A stretch of 64,000 nt of DNA from NCBI GenBank assembly GCA_018242485.1, contig JAFEBV010000043.1, positions 1 through 64,000 of the forward strand. Direction: 5' to 3'. Below are positions 35,358 through 46,451 of the stretch, piece after piece. Every line of letters begins with the position of its first letter. Position 1 is the stretch's first letter. Origin of the DNA: Pseudomonadota bacterium (GTDB taxonomy: Bacteria; Pseudomonadota; Gammaproteobacteria; Xanthomonadales; Xanthomonadaceae). The position numbers were made by a program, and so were the translations under genes. The notes beneath the pieces were generated by a model that did not search any database, was not told the origin of the DNA, and saw only the letters and a program-made list of their open reading frames with translations.

Positions 35358-35389
35358 ACGCAAACCCGGCCACTGGCCGGGTTTTGCGT
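35358..35389 (+). terminator. Terminator after the DUF1275-thiD-yccA run
   Basis: A long stem (ACGCAAACCCGGCC opposite GGCCGGGTTTTGCGT, with one extra T) and a 3-nt loop lies 28 bp beyond the stop. The T-run is inside the descending arm, so this is a probable terminator. Confidence 0.8.
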
Positions 35390-35517
35390 CTTGGATGAAC
35401 CCGTTCGGCACCGCACACGGCACCGCCGGTCGAGGATGATGCTACTCCTGCGCGCAGGCTTGACCGCTGCACGTCTGCCATCGACCATCGACGGCACCGG
35501 ATCGAAGGGAGCCCCGC

Positions 35518-36552
35518 ATGGACATCACCCGCAAGCACCTGGACGAGGCGGCGGAAGCCGGCCTCATCAGCCCTGCGCAGGCCGGCGGCCTGTGGGACTT
35601 CCTCGCCGCGCGTGGCCACGAGCGGGCGCGTTTCGGTTTCACCCACATCCTGTATTACTTCGGCGGGCTGATCGCGATCGGCGCGATGAGCCTGTTCATG
35701 ACCCTGGGCTGGGAAAGTTTCGGCGGCTGGGGTCTGTTCGCCATCGCGCTGGCCTACGCCGCCGCCGGCCTGTGGCTGACCGAGTTCTTCCTGCGCGGCA
35801 AGGATCTGAAGATCCCCGCCGGCATCACCGCCACCTTCGTGATCGTGCTGGTGCCGCTGGCGGTGTACGGCCTGCAGCACGGGCTGGGCTTCTGGCCGGA
35901 CGGGACGAAGTCCTATCGCGAATACCACGAGTGGGTGGACTGGCGCTGGATCATCATGGAGCTGGCCACCCTGGCCGCCGGCGCGGCCCTGCTGTATCGC
36001 TACCGGCTGCCGTTCATGGTGATGCCGATCGCGGTGACCCTGTGGTACATGAGCATGGATCTGACCCCCTTCCTGTTCGGCGAGGACGCCAACTGGGACA
36101 AGCGCAAGGCGGTGTCGATCGTGGTCGGTCTGGCGATCACCGCGATGGCGCTGGTGGTGGACGTGCGCACCCGCCGCAACCCGGATTTCGCCTTCTGGCT
36201 GTACCTGTTCGGGGTGATGGCGTTCTGGGGCGGGCTGTCCTCGCTGTCCTCCGATGGCGAACTGCGCAAGGTCGTCTATTTGTTGATCAACCTCGGCCTG
36301 ATCGGCATCGGCGCGGCACTGGCGCGGCGGGTGTTCGTGGTATTCGGCGGTTTCGGCGTGGCCGGCTACCTCGGCCACCTCGCCTACAGCGTGTTCAAGG
36401 ACAGCCTGCTGTTCCCGTTCGCGTTGACCTTCATCGGGCTGGGCATCATCGGTTTGGGCGTGGCATGGCAACGCAACGAGGCAGCCATCGGCGCGCGCCT
36501 GCGTGGCGTGCTGCCGGGGTCGCTGCGGGAGTTGGTGGAAGCGGAGGGGTAA
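35518..36552 (+). CDS. DUF2157-like polytopic membrane protein
   Basis: This 344-residue protein has a short helical cytoplasmic start (ITRKHLDEAAEAGLISPAQA) and then about nine hydrophobic segments. The N-terminal part ending in FTHILYYFGGLIAIGAMSLF resembles DUF2157 proteins. No catalytic residues stand out. The gene appears to be its own transcription unit, following a terminator. Function unknown. Confidence 0.75.
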   Translation: MDITRKHLDEAAEAGLISPAQAGGLWDFLAARGHERARFGFTHILYYFGGLIAIGAMSLFMTLGWESFGGWGLFAIALAYAAAGLWLTEFFLRGKDLKIPAGITATFVIVLVPLAVYGLQHGLGFWPDGTKSYREYHEWVDWRWIIMELATLAAGAALLYRYRLPFMVMPIAVTLWYMSMDLTPFLFGEDANWDKRKAVSIVVGLAITAMALVVDVRTRRNPDFAFWLYLFGVMAFWGGLSSLSSDGELRKVVYLLINLGLIGIGAALARRVFVVFGGFGVAGYLGHLAYSVFKDSLLFPFALTFIGLGIIGLGVAWQRNEAAIGARLRGVLPGSLRELVEAEG

Positions 36553-36636
36553 AGCGGGTGCTGTTTTCCGGGGCAGGGATTGTGCCCAATCAACTATTGT
36601 AGTAACGTTTATACATCAAAGCACACCCAATCTGCC

Positions 36637-36891
36637 ATGTCGATCGTCGCCCTCACCAGCCGCGAGTTCAATCAGGATACCGGCCGCGCCAAGAAAGCCG
36701 CCGAACGCGGTCCGGTGTTCATCACCGATCGCGGGCGGCCGGCGCACGTCCTGTTGAGCATCGCCGAGTATCGACGCCTGACCGGCGGCCCGCGCAAGAT
36801 CGCCGACCTGCTGGCCATGCCCGGGGTGGAAGACATCGATTTGGAATTGCCCGTCTTGCGCGACGTAGCGCGCCCCGCCGACCTGTCCTGA
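36637..36891 (+). CDS. Phd/YefM-family antitoxin
   Basis: This is the antitoxin of a type II toxin-antitoxin pair. The 84-residue protein has the Phd/YefM fold start (LTSREFNQDTGRAKKAAERG) and the typical PVFITDRGRPAHVLLSIAEYRRL block. The C terminus (ADLLAMPGVEDIDLELPVLR) should bind and neutralise the toxin. The ATG at 36637 is selected. The toxin gene begins 6 bp downstream. The AT-rich 36590-36636 is the probable autoregulated promoter. Confidence 0.92.
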   Translation: MSIVALTSREFNQDTGRAKKAAERGPVFITDRGRPAHVLLSIAEYRRLTGGPRKIADLLAMPGVEDIDLELPVLRDVARPADLS

Positions 36892-36897
36892 TCGTTC

Positions 36898-37341
36898 GTG
36901 TACCTGCTGGACACCAACGTCGTCTCCGAACTGCGCAAGGCGCACTCGGGCAAGGCGGATGTGAACGTGGCGCGCTGGGCCGAAGGCGTGGATGCGGCGG
37001 AACTGTTCGTCTCCGTCATCACCCTGCAGGAATTGGAGATCGGCATCCGGCTGGCCGAACACCGCGACCCGCGCAAGGGCATGCTGCTGCGCACGTGGAT
37101 GGAGCAACACGTGCTGCCGGCATTCGTCGAACGGGTGCTGCCGGTCGATCTGGCCGTGGCCCTGCGCGCAGCCAGCCTGCACGTGCCGGAACCACGTCCG
37201 GAGCGCGATGCCCTGATCGCGGCAACCGCACTCGTGCACGGGATGACCGTGGTCACCCGCAACGTGGTCGATTTCGCGCCGATGGGAGTGGAATGGATCG
37301 ATCCATGGCAACCCAACGCCAAGGCAACTCGTCCACGCTGA
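36898..37341 (+). CDS. vapC: VapC-type PIN-domain toxin
   Basis: PIN-domain toxins cleave RNA when freed from their antitoxin. The 147-residue protein shows the acidic active site in order: Asp5 in YLLDTNVVSEL, the glutamate in LQELEIG, Asp in PERDALIAATA and a further Asp in VVDF. It starts at a GTG (36898), as small toxins often do. Its position directly behind the Phd/YefM antitoxin defines the pair. Confidence 0.93.
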   Translation: MYLLDTNVVSELRKAHSGKADVNVARWAEGVDAAELFVSVITLQELEIGIRLAEHRDPRKGMLLRTWMEQHVLPAFVERVLPVDLAVALRAASLHVPEPRPERDALIAATALVHGMTVVTRNVVDFAPMGVEWIDPWQPNAKATRPR

Positions 37342-37387
37342 GATGGTCTGGCTTGGGTGAGGCGATGCGGTAACCGCATCCAGCCCC

Positions 37388-38392
37388 TCACACCCGCGTC
37401 GCGATCGCCTGCGCAAAGCCCAGCGTGCTGCCGCTGCCGCCGAGGTCGGTGGTGAGCGAATCCTTCGCCTCCAGAGTGGCGCGGATGGCGCGACGCAGGC
37501 GTTCGGCGTCGGCCGGAATGCCGAGGTGGTCGAGCATCTGCGCGGCGCCCAGCAACAGGGCGCAGGGATTGGCGATGCCCTGTCCGGCGATGTCCGGGGC
37601 CGAGCCGTGCACCGCCTCGAAGATCGCCGCGTCGAGGCCGATGTTCGCGCCCGGCGCGAGACCCAGCCCGCCGACGAGGCCGGCGCACAGGTCGGAGACG
37701 ATGTCGCCGAACAGATTGGTCGTCACGATCACGTCGAACTGCTCGGGCCGCATCACCAATTGCATGCAGGTGTTGTCCACGATCATCTCGTTGCAGGCGA
37801 TCTGCGGGTACTGCGCGGCGACCTCGCGTGCAACCTTCAGGAACAGCCCCGAGGTGGACTTGAGGATGTTCGCCTTGTGCACGATGGTGACCTTCTTGCG
37901 GCCGATCCGCTGCGCCATGTCGAAGGCGTAGCGGACGATGCGCTCGGAGCCCTTGCGGGTGACCTTCTGCTGCAAGGTCGCGGTGCTGCCGTCGGCCGAC
38001 ACCGCCTGCCCCTCGCCGATGTACGCGCCCTCGGTGTTCTCGCGCACGGTGATGATGTCGATGTCCGCGTAGCGCGCCTTGGTGTTCGGAAAACTGATCG
38101 CCGGACGCACATTGGCGTACAGGTCGAAGCGCTTGCGCAGCTCGACGTTGATCGACGAGAAACCGCCGCCGACCGGGGTGGTCAGCGGACTCTTCAGCGC
38201 GACGCGGTGGCCGGCGATCGCATCGAGCGTGGATTGCGGCAGCAGCGTTCCTTGTTGCTCGAGCGCCGTCATGCCGGCTTCGACGAAGTCGTAGCGCAAG
38301 CCCAGTTGCATCGCGTCGAGCACGTGCAAGGTGGCGTCCATGATTTCCGGGCCGATGCCGTCGCCGCGGATCACTGCGATGGTTTGCGTCAT
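37388..38392 (-). CDS. NAD-type isocitrate dehydrogenase (IDH/IMDH family)
   Basis: This 334-residue member of the beta-decarboxylating dehydrogenases starts TIAVIRGDGIGPEIMD. It contains the substrate loop SSINVELRKRFDLYANVRP, ENTEGAYIGEG, the metal site DIVSDLCAGLVGGLGLAPGA and the nucleotide segment EAVHGSAPDIAGQGIANP. The short, eukaryote-like form matches the NAD-dependent isocitrate dehydrogenase of Xanthomonadaceae. Homoisocitrate or isopropylmalate dehydrogenase activity is the main alternative. The absence of leu genes next to it favours a TCA-cycle role. Confidence 0.88.
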   Translation of the reverse strand: MTQTIAVIRGDGIGPEIMDATLHVLDAMQLGLRYDFVEAGMTALEQQGTLLPQSTLDAIAGHRVALKSPLTTPVGGGFSSINVELRKRFDLYANVRPAISFPNTKARYADIDIITVRENTEGAYIGEGQAVSADGSTATLQQKVTRKGSERIVRYAFDMAQRIGRKKVTIVHKANILKSTSGLFLKVAREVAAQYPQIACNEMIVDNTCMQLVMRPEQFDVIVTTNLFGDIVSDLCAGLVGGLGLAPGANIGLDAAIFEAVHGSAPDIAGQGIANPCALLLGAAQMLDHLGIPADAERLRRAIRATLEAKDSLTTDLGGSGSTLGFAQAIATRV

Positions 38393-38511
38393 GGGTTGGA
38401 TTCGCTCGAATGAAGGCGGCGCGGGCGGCCGCAGGCCAGCCGCCCATTATGCCAGAGCACGATCCAGCGAAGGCTTGGCCGGAGCTTTCGCCCCACCACT
38501 GTCAGCGCAAA

Positions 38512-38910
38512 TCATTCGTGCGGATGCGCGCTCGTCGCCGCCGATGCGTGGCCGCCGGATTCGATCTGGTCGAGAAAATCCACGCCGCGCCGCAGGTGCG
38601 GGATGACGATGCTGCCGCCGACCACCAGCGCCACCGAGAAGGTCTCGAAGAACTCCGCGCGATCCACGCCGGCGTCCCTGCACTGGGCGATGTGGTAGGC
38701 GATGCAGTCGTCGCAGCGCAGCACCATCGAGGCGACCAGTCCGAGCAATTCCTTGGTCTTGCCGTCCAGCGCGCCGGGTTTGTAGGTCTGTGTGTCCAGC
38801 GCGAAAAAGCGCCGCACGACCTGATTGTCTTCAGCGAGGATGCGCTCGTTCATGCGCTGCCGGAAGGCGGTGAACTCGGCGACGCGATCGTTTTGCGAGT
38901 CGGCGCTCAT
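38512..38910 (-). CDS. AhpD-like carboxymuconolactone decarboxylase-family protein
   Basis: This 132-residue protein has the AhpD-like core with a redox pair, Cys66 and Cys69, in LRCDDCIAYHIAQC. Proteins with this CxxC(x3)H pattern act as alkylhydroperoxidases or thiol-disulphide partners. The start codon overlaps the glutaredoxin stop as ATGA, so the two are translated together, which supports a thiol-redox role. It has no decarboxylase context. Confidence 0.88.
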   Translation of the reverse strand: MSADSQNDRVAEFTAFRQRMNERILAEDNQVVRRFFALDTQTYKPGALDGKTKELLGLVASMVLRCDDCIAYHIAQCRDAGVDRAEFFETFSVALVVGGSIVIPHLRRGVDFLDQIESGGHASAATSAHPHE

Positions 38911-39176
38911 GCATCACCCGCGAGCAGGGCTTCCAGCCCGCCGGCGCGATCGAGCGCGACCAGATCCTCGTAGCCGCCCACATGCGTGTCGCCGACGAAG
39001 ATCTGCGGCACGCTGGTGCGGCCGGTGCGTTCGATCATCGCCCGGCGCTGCTCCGGGTCGGTATCCACGCGCACCTCGACCCATTCGCGTCCGCGCGCCT
39101 TCAGGAAATTCTTGGCGGCCACGCAATACGGGCAGATGGCGGTGGTGAACAGAGTGATGGTCGGTGCGTCGGACAT
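38907..39176 (-). CDS. grxC: Glutaredoxin 3
   Basis: This 89-residue dithiol glutaredoxin reduces disulphides with glutathione. The active site CPYC is at residues 15-18 (TTAICPYCVAAKNFLK). The cis-proline region TSVPQIFVGDTHVGGYEDL, which binds glutathione, is intact. The ATG at 39176 fits the family. It is coupled to the AhpD-like gene downstream. Confidence 0.95.
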   Translation of the reverse strand: MSDAPTITLFTTAICPYCVAAKNFLKARGREWVEVRVDTDPEQRRAMIERTGRTSVPQIFVGDTHVGGYEDLVALDRAGGLEALLAGDA

Positions 39177-39355
39177 GGCGGGAACTCGGCAGGATCGGGC
39201 GTGGTCGATGGATGGCAGCGCGGGCTGCCGCATGCCCCAGATGGGGCCGCCAGCGACTATTTTCCACCCGCTCCGTGCGTCGCGACCGGTTCACGCTGTG
39301 GCTGGCATGGCGGGCGCATGCTGGGGCACGCAATCCCATGATCGCAGGTTCAACC

Positions 39356-41002
39356 ATGTCCCGCCTATCCCCGTTGACCGCCGCCCTGATCGCCTGCATG
39401 GCCAGCTTCGGCCTGAGCTTGCCCGCGCCGGCGCAGAATGTGGAAACGGGGTTGCCGAACATCGGCTCCTCGGCCGGCACCATCATCACCCCCGCCGAGC
39501 AGGACGCCTACGGGCAGATGACCTTCCGCGAATTGCGCAAGGAAGGCTACGTGCTCGACGATCCGCTGCTGGAGGACTGGCTGCAGGGCATCGGCGACCG
39601 CCTCGGCGCGTACAGCAACAAGCCCTCGCAGAAGTTCCACCTGTTCATCGTCCGCTCGCGCGATATCAACGCCTTCGCCACCCTCGGCGGCTACGTGGCG
39701 GTCAACGCCGGCTTGATCCTCGCCACCACCCGCGAGGACGAGCTGGCCGGGGTGATGTCGCACGAGTTCGCCCACGTCACCCAGGATCATGTGCTGCGCG
39801 CGGTGGAGAAGCAGAGCAAGGCGCAGGTGCCGATCGTGCTGGCGATGCTCGCCGCGATCGTGCTCAGCTCGCGCTCGAACTCCACATCGGCGGCCAACGC
39901 CGGCGAGGCGGCGATGGCTTCGGGGCTCGGCCTGATCGCGCAGCAGAGCATCAACTTCACCCGCGAGAACGAGACCGAGGCCGACCATCTGGGCATCCAG
40001 ACGATGGCGCGCGCCGGTTACGATCCGATCGCGATGGCCACGTTCTTCCAGCGCATGCAGGCGGCGTACCGCAGCAACGAGGGCTACGGCAAGTACAAGA
40101 CGCCCGACTTCCTGATCGACCATCCGGTCACCTCGACCCGCATCAGCGACGCCTTCGATCGCGCGCGCCAGATCAAGAACCGACCGCAGACCGAATTGCC
40201 TGCCGATGCAGCCACTTCCGGCAATCTGCTGCTGCCTGCCGGGCTGGGCAGCCAGCCGATGATGCTGGCGTCCTCCAAGCCACAGATGGGGCACGATTAC
40301 CTGTGGGCGCGCGAGCGCCTGCGCGTGCTCAGTGCGGAAAGCAGCGGCGCGGCCATCGCCGAGTACCAGAAGATCCGCGCAGCCAATCCTGCGGGCTTCG
40401 GCGATGCGCAGCGCTACGGACTGGATCTGGCCATGATCGAACACGGGCAGGCCGATACCGCGCTCACCGATTTGCGGCAGATTTCCGCGCGCCATCCGGG
40501 CGACCTGTGGATCGATCTGGCCATCGCCGGCGCGCAATTCCACGGTGGACAGCAAGCGGCTGCGCTGACCGACTACGACCGCCTGCTCGTGCGCTGGCCC
40601 GGCAACCGCGCGCTGATCCTCACCTACGCCAACGCCCTGGGCCAGGTCGGCACGCCGCAGGCCGGCCTGCGCGCGCAGGCTATCCTGCGGCCACTGGCCG
40701 ATGCCGGCGGCGACGATCCGGAGTTCCAGCAGACTTTCGCCCGCGCCAGCGAAATCGCCGGCAACACCGCCCGCGCCGGCGAAGCCTACGCGGTCGCGGC
40801 CTTCCTCAACGGCCGCCCGCAAGATGCGCTCAAGCAGCTCGAAGCGCTCAAGCAACGCAGCGATCTGGACTACTACGAACGCGCCCGGGTCGAGGCACGG
40901 ATCGAGGAATACAAGCCGGTCGTGCTGGAGATGAACAAGCAGGGGATCCGCCCGGAGAATGGCGATCCGCGACCGCTCCGGTTCGAAGTGAGTTATCACT
41001 GA
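39356..41002 (+). CDS. bepA: Periplasmic M48 metalloprotease with TPR domain (BepA-like)
   Basis: BepA assembles and degrades outer-membrane proteins such as LptD. The 548-residue protein has a signal peptide (LSPLTAALIACMASFGLSLP) and a catalytic domain with HEFAH (His136, Glu137, His140) and the third ligand in ETEADHLG. A C-terminal TPR region from about residue 310 follows. The ATG at 39356 is chosen for the signal peptide; 39338 is also possible. It is divergent from grxC. Confidence 0.92.
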   Translation: MSRLSPLTAALIACMASFGLSLPAPAQNVETGLPNIGSSAGTIITPAEQDAYGQMTFRELRKEGYVLDDPLLEDWLQGIGDRLGAYSNKPSQKFHLFIVRSRDINAFATLGGYVAVNAGLILATTREDELAGVMSHEFAHVTQDHVLRAVEKQSKAQVPIVLAMLAAIVLSSRSNSTSAANAGEAAMASGLGLIAQQSINFTRENETEADHLGIQTMARAGYDPIAMATFFQRMQAAYRSNEGYGKYKTPDFLIDHPVTSTRISDAFDRARQIKNRPQTELPADAATSGNLLLPAGLGSQPMMLASSKPQMGHDYLWARERLRVLSAESSGAAIAEYQKIRAANPAGFGDAQRYGLDLAMIEHGQADTALTDLRQISARHPGDLWIDLAIAGAQFHGGQQAAALTDYDRLLVRWPGNRALILTYANALGQVGTPQAGLRAQAILRPLADAGGDDPEFQQTFARASEIAGNTARAGEAYAVAAFLNGRPQDALKQLEALKQRSDLDYYERARVEARIEEYKPVVLEMNKQGIRPENGDPRPLRFEVSYH

Positions 41003-41243
41003 AGCGCATGGGTCGCGCCTGATCACGCTTGACCGCAGCGACGATCGGGCGTTGGCCGGGCATGGATCGAATCCCGACGAATCGGTATGCCTCGGTACGG
41101 TCGGATGTCCGTCGTGTGCCGCTGGATGGGCTGGATACGCCGCGATTGGCGCGCAACGGCCGCAAACGCTCGCTTGCGAAACCGCAGGGCTGCCGAACCG
41201 CCGCAGGCATGCGACACTCGGCGTCCCCGACCCTGCGCCGCGC

Positions 41244-43441
<2,198 letters not shown>

Positions 43442-43442
<1 letters not shown>

Positions 43443-44980
43443 TGGCGCCCGCGACAAACCAACGTGACAATGGCGCAGGCCACGAGACGGGCGACGATGC
43501 GCTGCTGGCGGCGCTCGACCTGGGCTCCAACAGTTTCCACATGGTCGTCGCGCGACGCGTGCTTGGGCAATTGCGCGTGGTCGATCGCCTGCGCGAAATG
43601 GTGCGCATGGCCGAAGGGCTCGACGGCCACGGCGGCCTGCGCAAGGACGTGCTCGAGCGCGCGCTCGAATGCCTGGCGCGTTTCGGCCAGCGCATCCGCC
43701 ACCTGCCGTCCGGCAACGTGCGCGTGGTCGCCACCAACACCGTGCGCCAGTTGCGCGATCCACGTGTCTTCCTGCAACCGGCCGAAGCCGCGCTCGGGCA
43801 CGCGGTGGAAATCGTCTCCGGCCGCGAGGAAGCGCGACTGGTGTATCTGGGCGTCGCCCACGGCATGGCGCCCAGCGGCAAGCGGCGACTGGTGATCGAC
43901 ATCGGCGGCGGCTCCACCGAGTTCATCATCGGCGAAGGCTACGAACCACTGGAACGCGAGAGCTTGCAGATGGGCTGCGTGGCCAGCACGCGGCGTTTTT
44001 TCGCCGATGGCCGGATCGGCCGCAAGCGCTGGAAGGAAGGGCTGACCGAGATCTCCGCCGAGTTCCAGCAATTCGCCCGCGCCTACCGCGAACGCGGTTG
44101 GGACGAGGCCATGGGTTCGTCGGGCACGATCAAGTCCATCGGCGAGATCGTGGCGGCGATGAAGCTCACCCGCGGCACCATCACCGATGCCGCGCTCGCC
44201 GAGTTGTGCGAGCGCCTGCAAGCGTGCGAGCGCATCGACGCCATCCAACTGCCCGGCCTGCCCGACGATCGCCGCCCGGTGATCGCCGGCGGCGCGCTGG
44301 TCTTGCAGGCGGCATTCAACGAACTCGGCCTCCAGCGCATGCAGCCGAGCAAGGCCGCGCTGCGCGAAGGCCTGCTGCACGACATGCTCGGCCGCGGCAG
44401 CGAACGCGACCCGCGTGAGATCTCGGTGGATGCGTTGATGCAGCGTTACGACGTGGATCGCGAACAGGCCGCGCGGGTCGAGCGCACCGCGCTGGATCTG
44501 TTCGACCCGAGCGCGGATGCGTGGCGGTTGGCGGCCGACGCGCGCCGTGCGCTGGCGTGGGCGGCGCGACTGCACGAGCTGGGTCTGGCCATCGCGCACA
44601 GCCAGCACCACGTGCACGGTGCCTACCTGATCGAGCACTCCGACATCGACGGTTTTTCCAGTACCGAGCAACAGGTGCTCGCCGCCTTGGTGCGCTGCCA
44701 GCGCCGCACGATCGCCATGCCAGTCATCGACGCACTGCCGGCGCGGCTGGAAGAGCCGACCCTGCGCTGCGCATTGCTGCTGCGCCTGGCCGTGCTGCTG
44801 CATCGCAGCCATGATCGCGAGGCTGCACCCACGGTGCGGTTGCGCGTGGACGGCAAGCAACTGCACTTGCGGCTGCCCAGCGGATGGCTGCAACGGCACA
44901 GCCTGACCGGGCAGGATCTGGATCGCGAATGCGACGAGATGGCGAAAGTCGGCTACGCGCTCACAATCCGATCGGGTTGA
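43442..44980 (+). CDS. ppx: Exopolyphosphatase
   Basis: Ppx releases phosphate from polyphosphate ends and may also hydrolyse pppGpp. The 512-residue protein has the actin-like ATPase motif LAALDLGSNSFHMVVAR, NTVRQLRD and the phosphate-binding IDIGGGSTEFI. A C-terminal HD-like region follows, with WAARLHELGLAIAHSQHH. Its ATG overlaps the ppk stop as TGATG, so synthesis and breakdown are translationally coupled. It converges on the M48 gene. Confidence 0.95.
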
Positions 44981-45017
44981 GCGATCGCCCTACCCTCCCT
45001 GCACCGGCGCACGTCCG

Positions 45018-46451
45018 TCAGCGCATCGCCATCGTGTACGGACGATCCGTATATTGCGAAACCGCTTCGATGCCGTGCTTGTCGAGATTGTCCAGGCGGC
45101 TTTCGATGCCCGGATGCGTGCTCAGCAGGTTGCCGGTACGGCCCGGATCGGCGGCGGCTTCGAGCTTCTGCAACACCGCGTACATCGCCAACGGGTTGTA
45201 GCCGGCGCGCGCGGTATAGACCATCGAGGCCACGTCGGAACGGTATTCCACGGACTTGTCGAAGCCGGTCAGCAACACCGCTGCGCCTTCCTTGGCGAAG
45301 TAGCCGGCCAGCTTCTGCGCAAACGGGTTGGCCCCGGACTTGCCGAGCGCGCCGACGAACTTGTCGGTGCCCACGTTGAGCGCAATCGAGGTCATCGCCT
45401 GCTTGCGGATCACGTTGTAGTGGTCGCGCGAGACGACGTGGCTGATCTCGTGACCGAGCACGGCCGCGACCTCGTCGTCGGAAGCCAGCACTTCGTACAG
45501 GCCGCGGGTGATCATGATGTAACCACCCGGCGCGGCGAAGGCGTTCATGGTCGGGCTGTCCACCACCACGAAGGTCCATGGCAGGTCGTCGCGCGGGGTC
45601 TGCAAGGCCACCCAGCGGCCGATGGTATTGACCCGTTGCTGCGCCTGCGGATTGTTCCAGATCGGCATCACGCTGAGCACGCGACCGGCGATCTGCGGGC
45701 CCATCGCGATTTCTTCGTCGTAGATCTCCTGCTCGCTCTTGGGCATCGCATCGGCGGCGCTGTCGGTAACCCTGCCTCCTACCCCGAACTGGCTGCCGAT
45801 CATGCCAAACAGCCCCTTCTTCGCAGCCGAATTTTCGGCTGCGTGAACTTGCGTATCCTCCGACGAACCCGACGTATCGCGATGACCTTGCCCGATGCCC
45901 GGTTCCTTCTTGTAGGCCACCTGGGTCGCCTGCAAGTGATCGCGGCCGGCGTACGCGCGCGCCGCTGCATCGTCCACGCGCAGGGTATCCATCTGCGCCA
46001 CCGCGGCTGGGTCGTAGGTGGCCCCGCGCAGATCCTCGGTGCTGATGCCGCGCACGCCGGCGGTTTCGCCCGGCTTCGGGCGGCCACCGAACATCGAGTA
46101 GCCGTCGTTGCCGCCACCCTTGGCCTGCGCAAGCCGCACTTCATTGATCTTCACGAAGCCGGCGGCACCGGGCGGGGTCTTGACGTTGAACCATAAACCG
46201 TCTTGTCGATCCACTTCCACCGTGCTGCCCTTGGCCAGCGTGGCCAGCGTGGGCGACGACGTGGCCGCGGCTTGATGGAGCGCGACACCGTCCTTGTACA
46301 CCGTCGCCGCCGTATTGCCCGCGGGCTGCGGAGCAGGGGCTGCGGCAGGCGCCGGAGCCGCGACAGGCGGCTTTTTCCTTGCGGCCAGCGCCGGATCGGC
46401 GGCCAGCACGAGAACGATAGAAAGGCTCAGGATTCGGATGGACTGGCGCAT
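45018..46451 (-). CDS. Exported M48 metalloprotease with SH3-like domain
   Basis: This 477-residue protein has a signal peptide (IRILSLSIVLVLAADPALAA) and a Pro/Ala linker. A bacterial SH3-like domain follows (KDGVALHQAAATSSPTLATL and GLWFNVKT), then a spacer and an M48 peptidase domain with zinc motif HEISH and AFAAPGGYIMITRGL. The third ligand is in the YRSDVASMV region, where the usual glutamate is replaced by SD, so full activity is not certain. It starts inside the 3' end of the CHASE2 gene (25-bp overlap), preceded by GGGGAA. It is the last gene of a three-gene minus-strand run. Confidence 0.88.
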   Translation of the reverse strand: MRQSIRILSLSIVLVLAADPALAARKKPPVAAPAPAAAPAPQPAGNTAATVYKDGVALHQAAATSSPTLATLAKGSTVEVDRQDGLWFNVKTPPGAAGFVKINEVRLAQAKGGGNDGYSMFGGRPKPGETAGVRGISTEDLRGATYDPAAVAQMDTLRVDDAAARAYAGRDHLQATQVAYKKEPGIGQGHRDTSGSSEDTQVHAAENSAAKKGLFGMIGSQFGVGGRVTDSAADAMPKSEQEIYDEEIAMGPQIAGRVLSVMPIWNNPQAQQRVNTIGRWVALQTPRDDLPWTFVVVDSPTMNAFAAPGGYIMITRGLYEVLASDDEVAAVLGHEISHVVSRDHYNVIRKQAMTSIALNVGTDKFVGALGKSGANPFAQKLAGYFAKEGAAVLLTGFDKSVEYRSDVASMVYTARAGYNPLAMYAVLQKLEAAADPGRTGNLLSTHPGIESRLDNLDKHGIEAVSQYTDRPYTMAMR

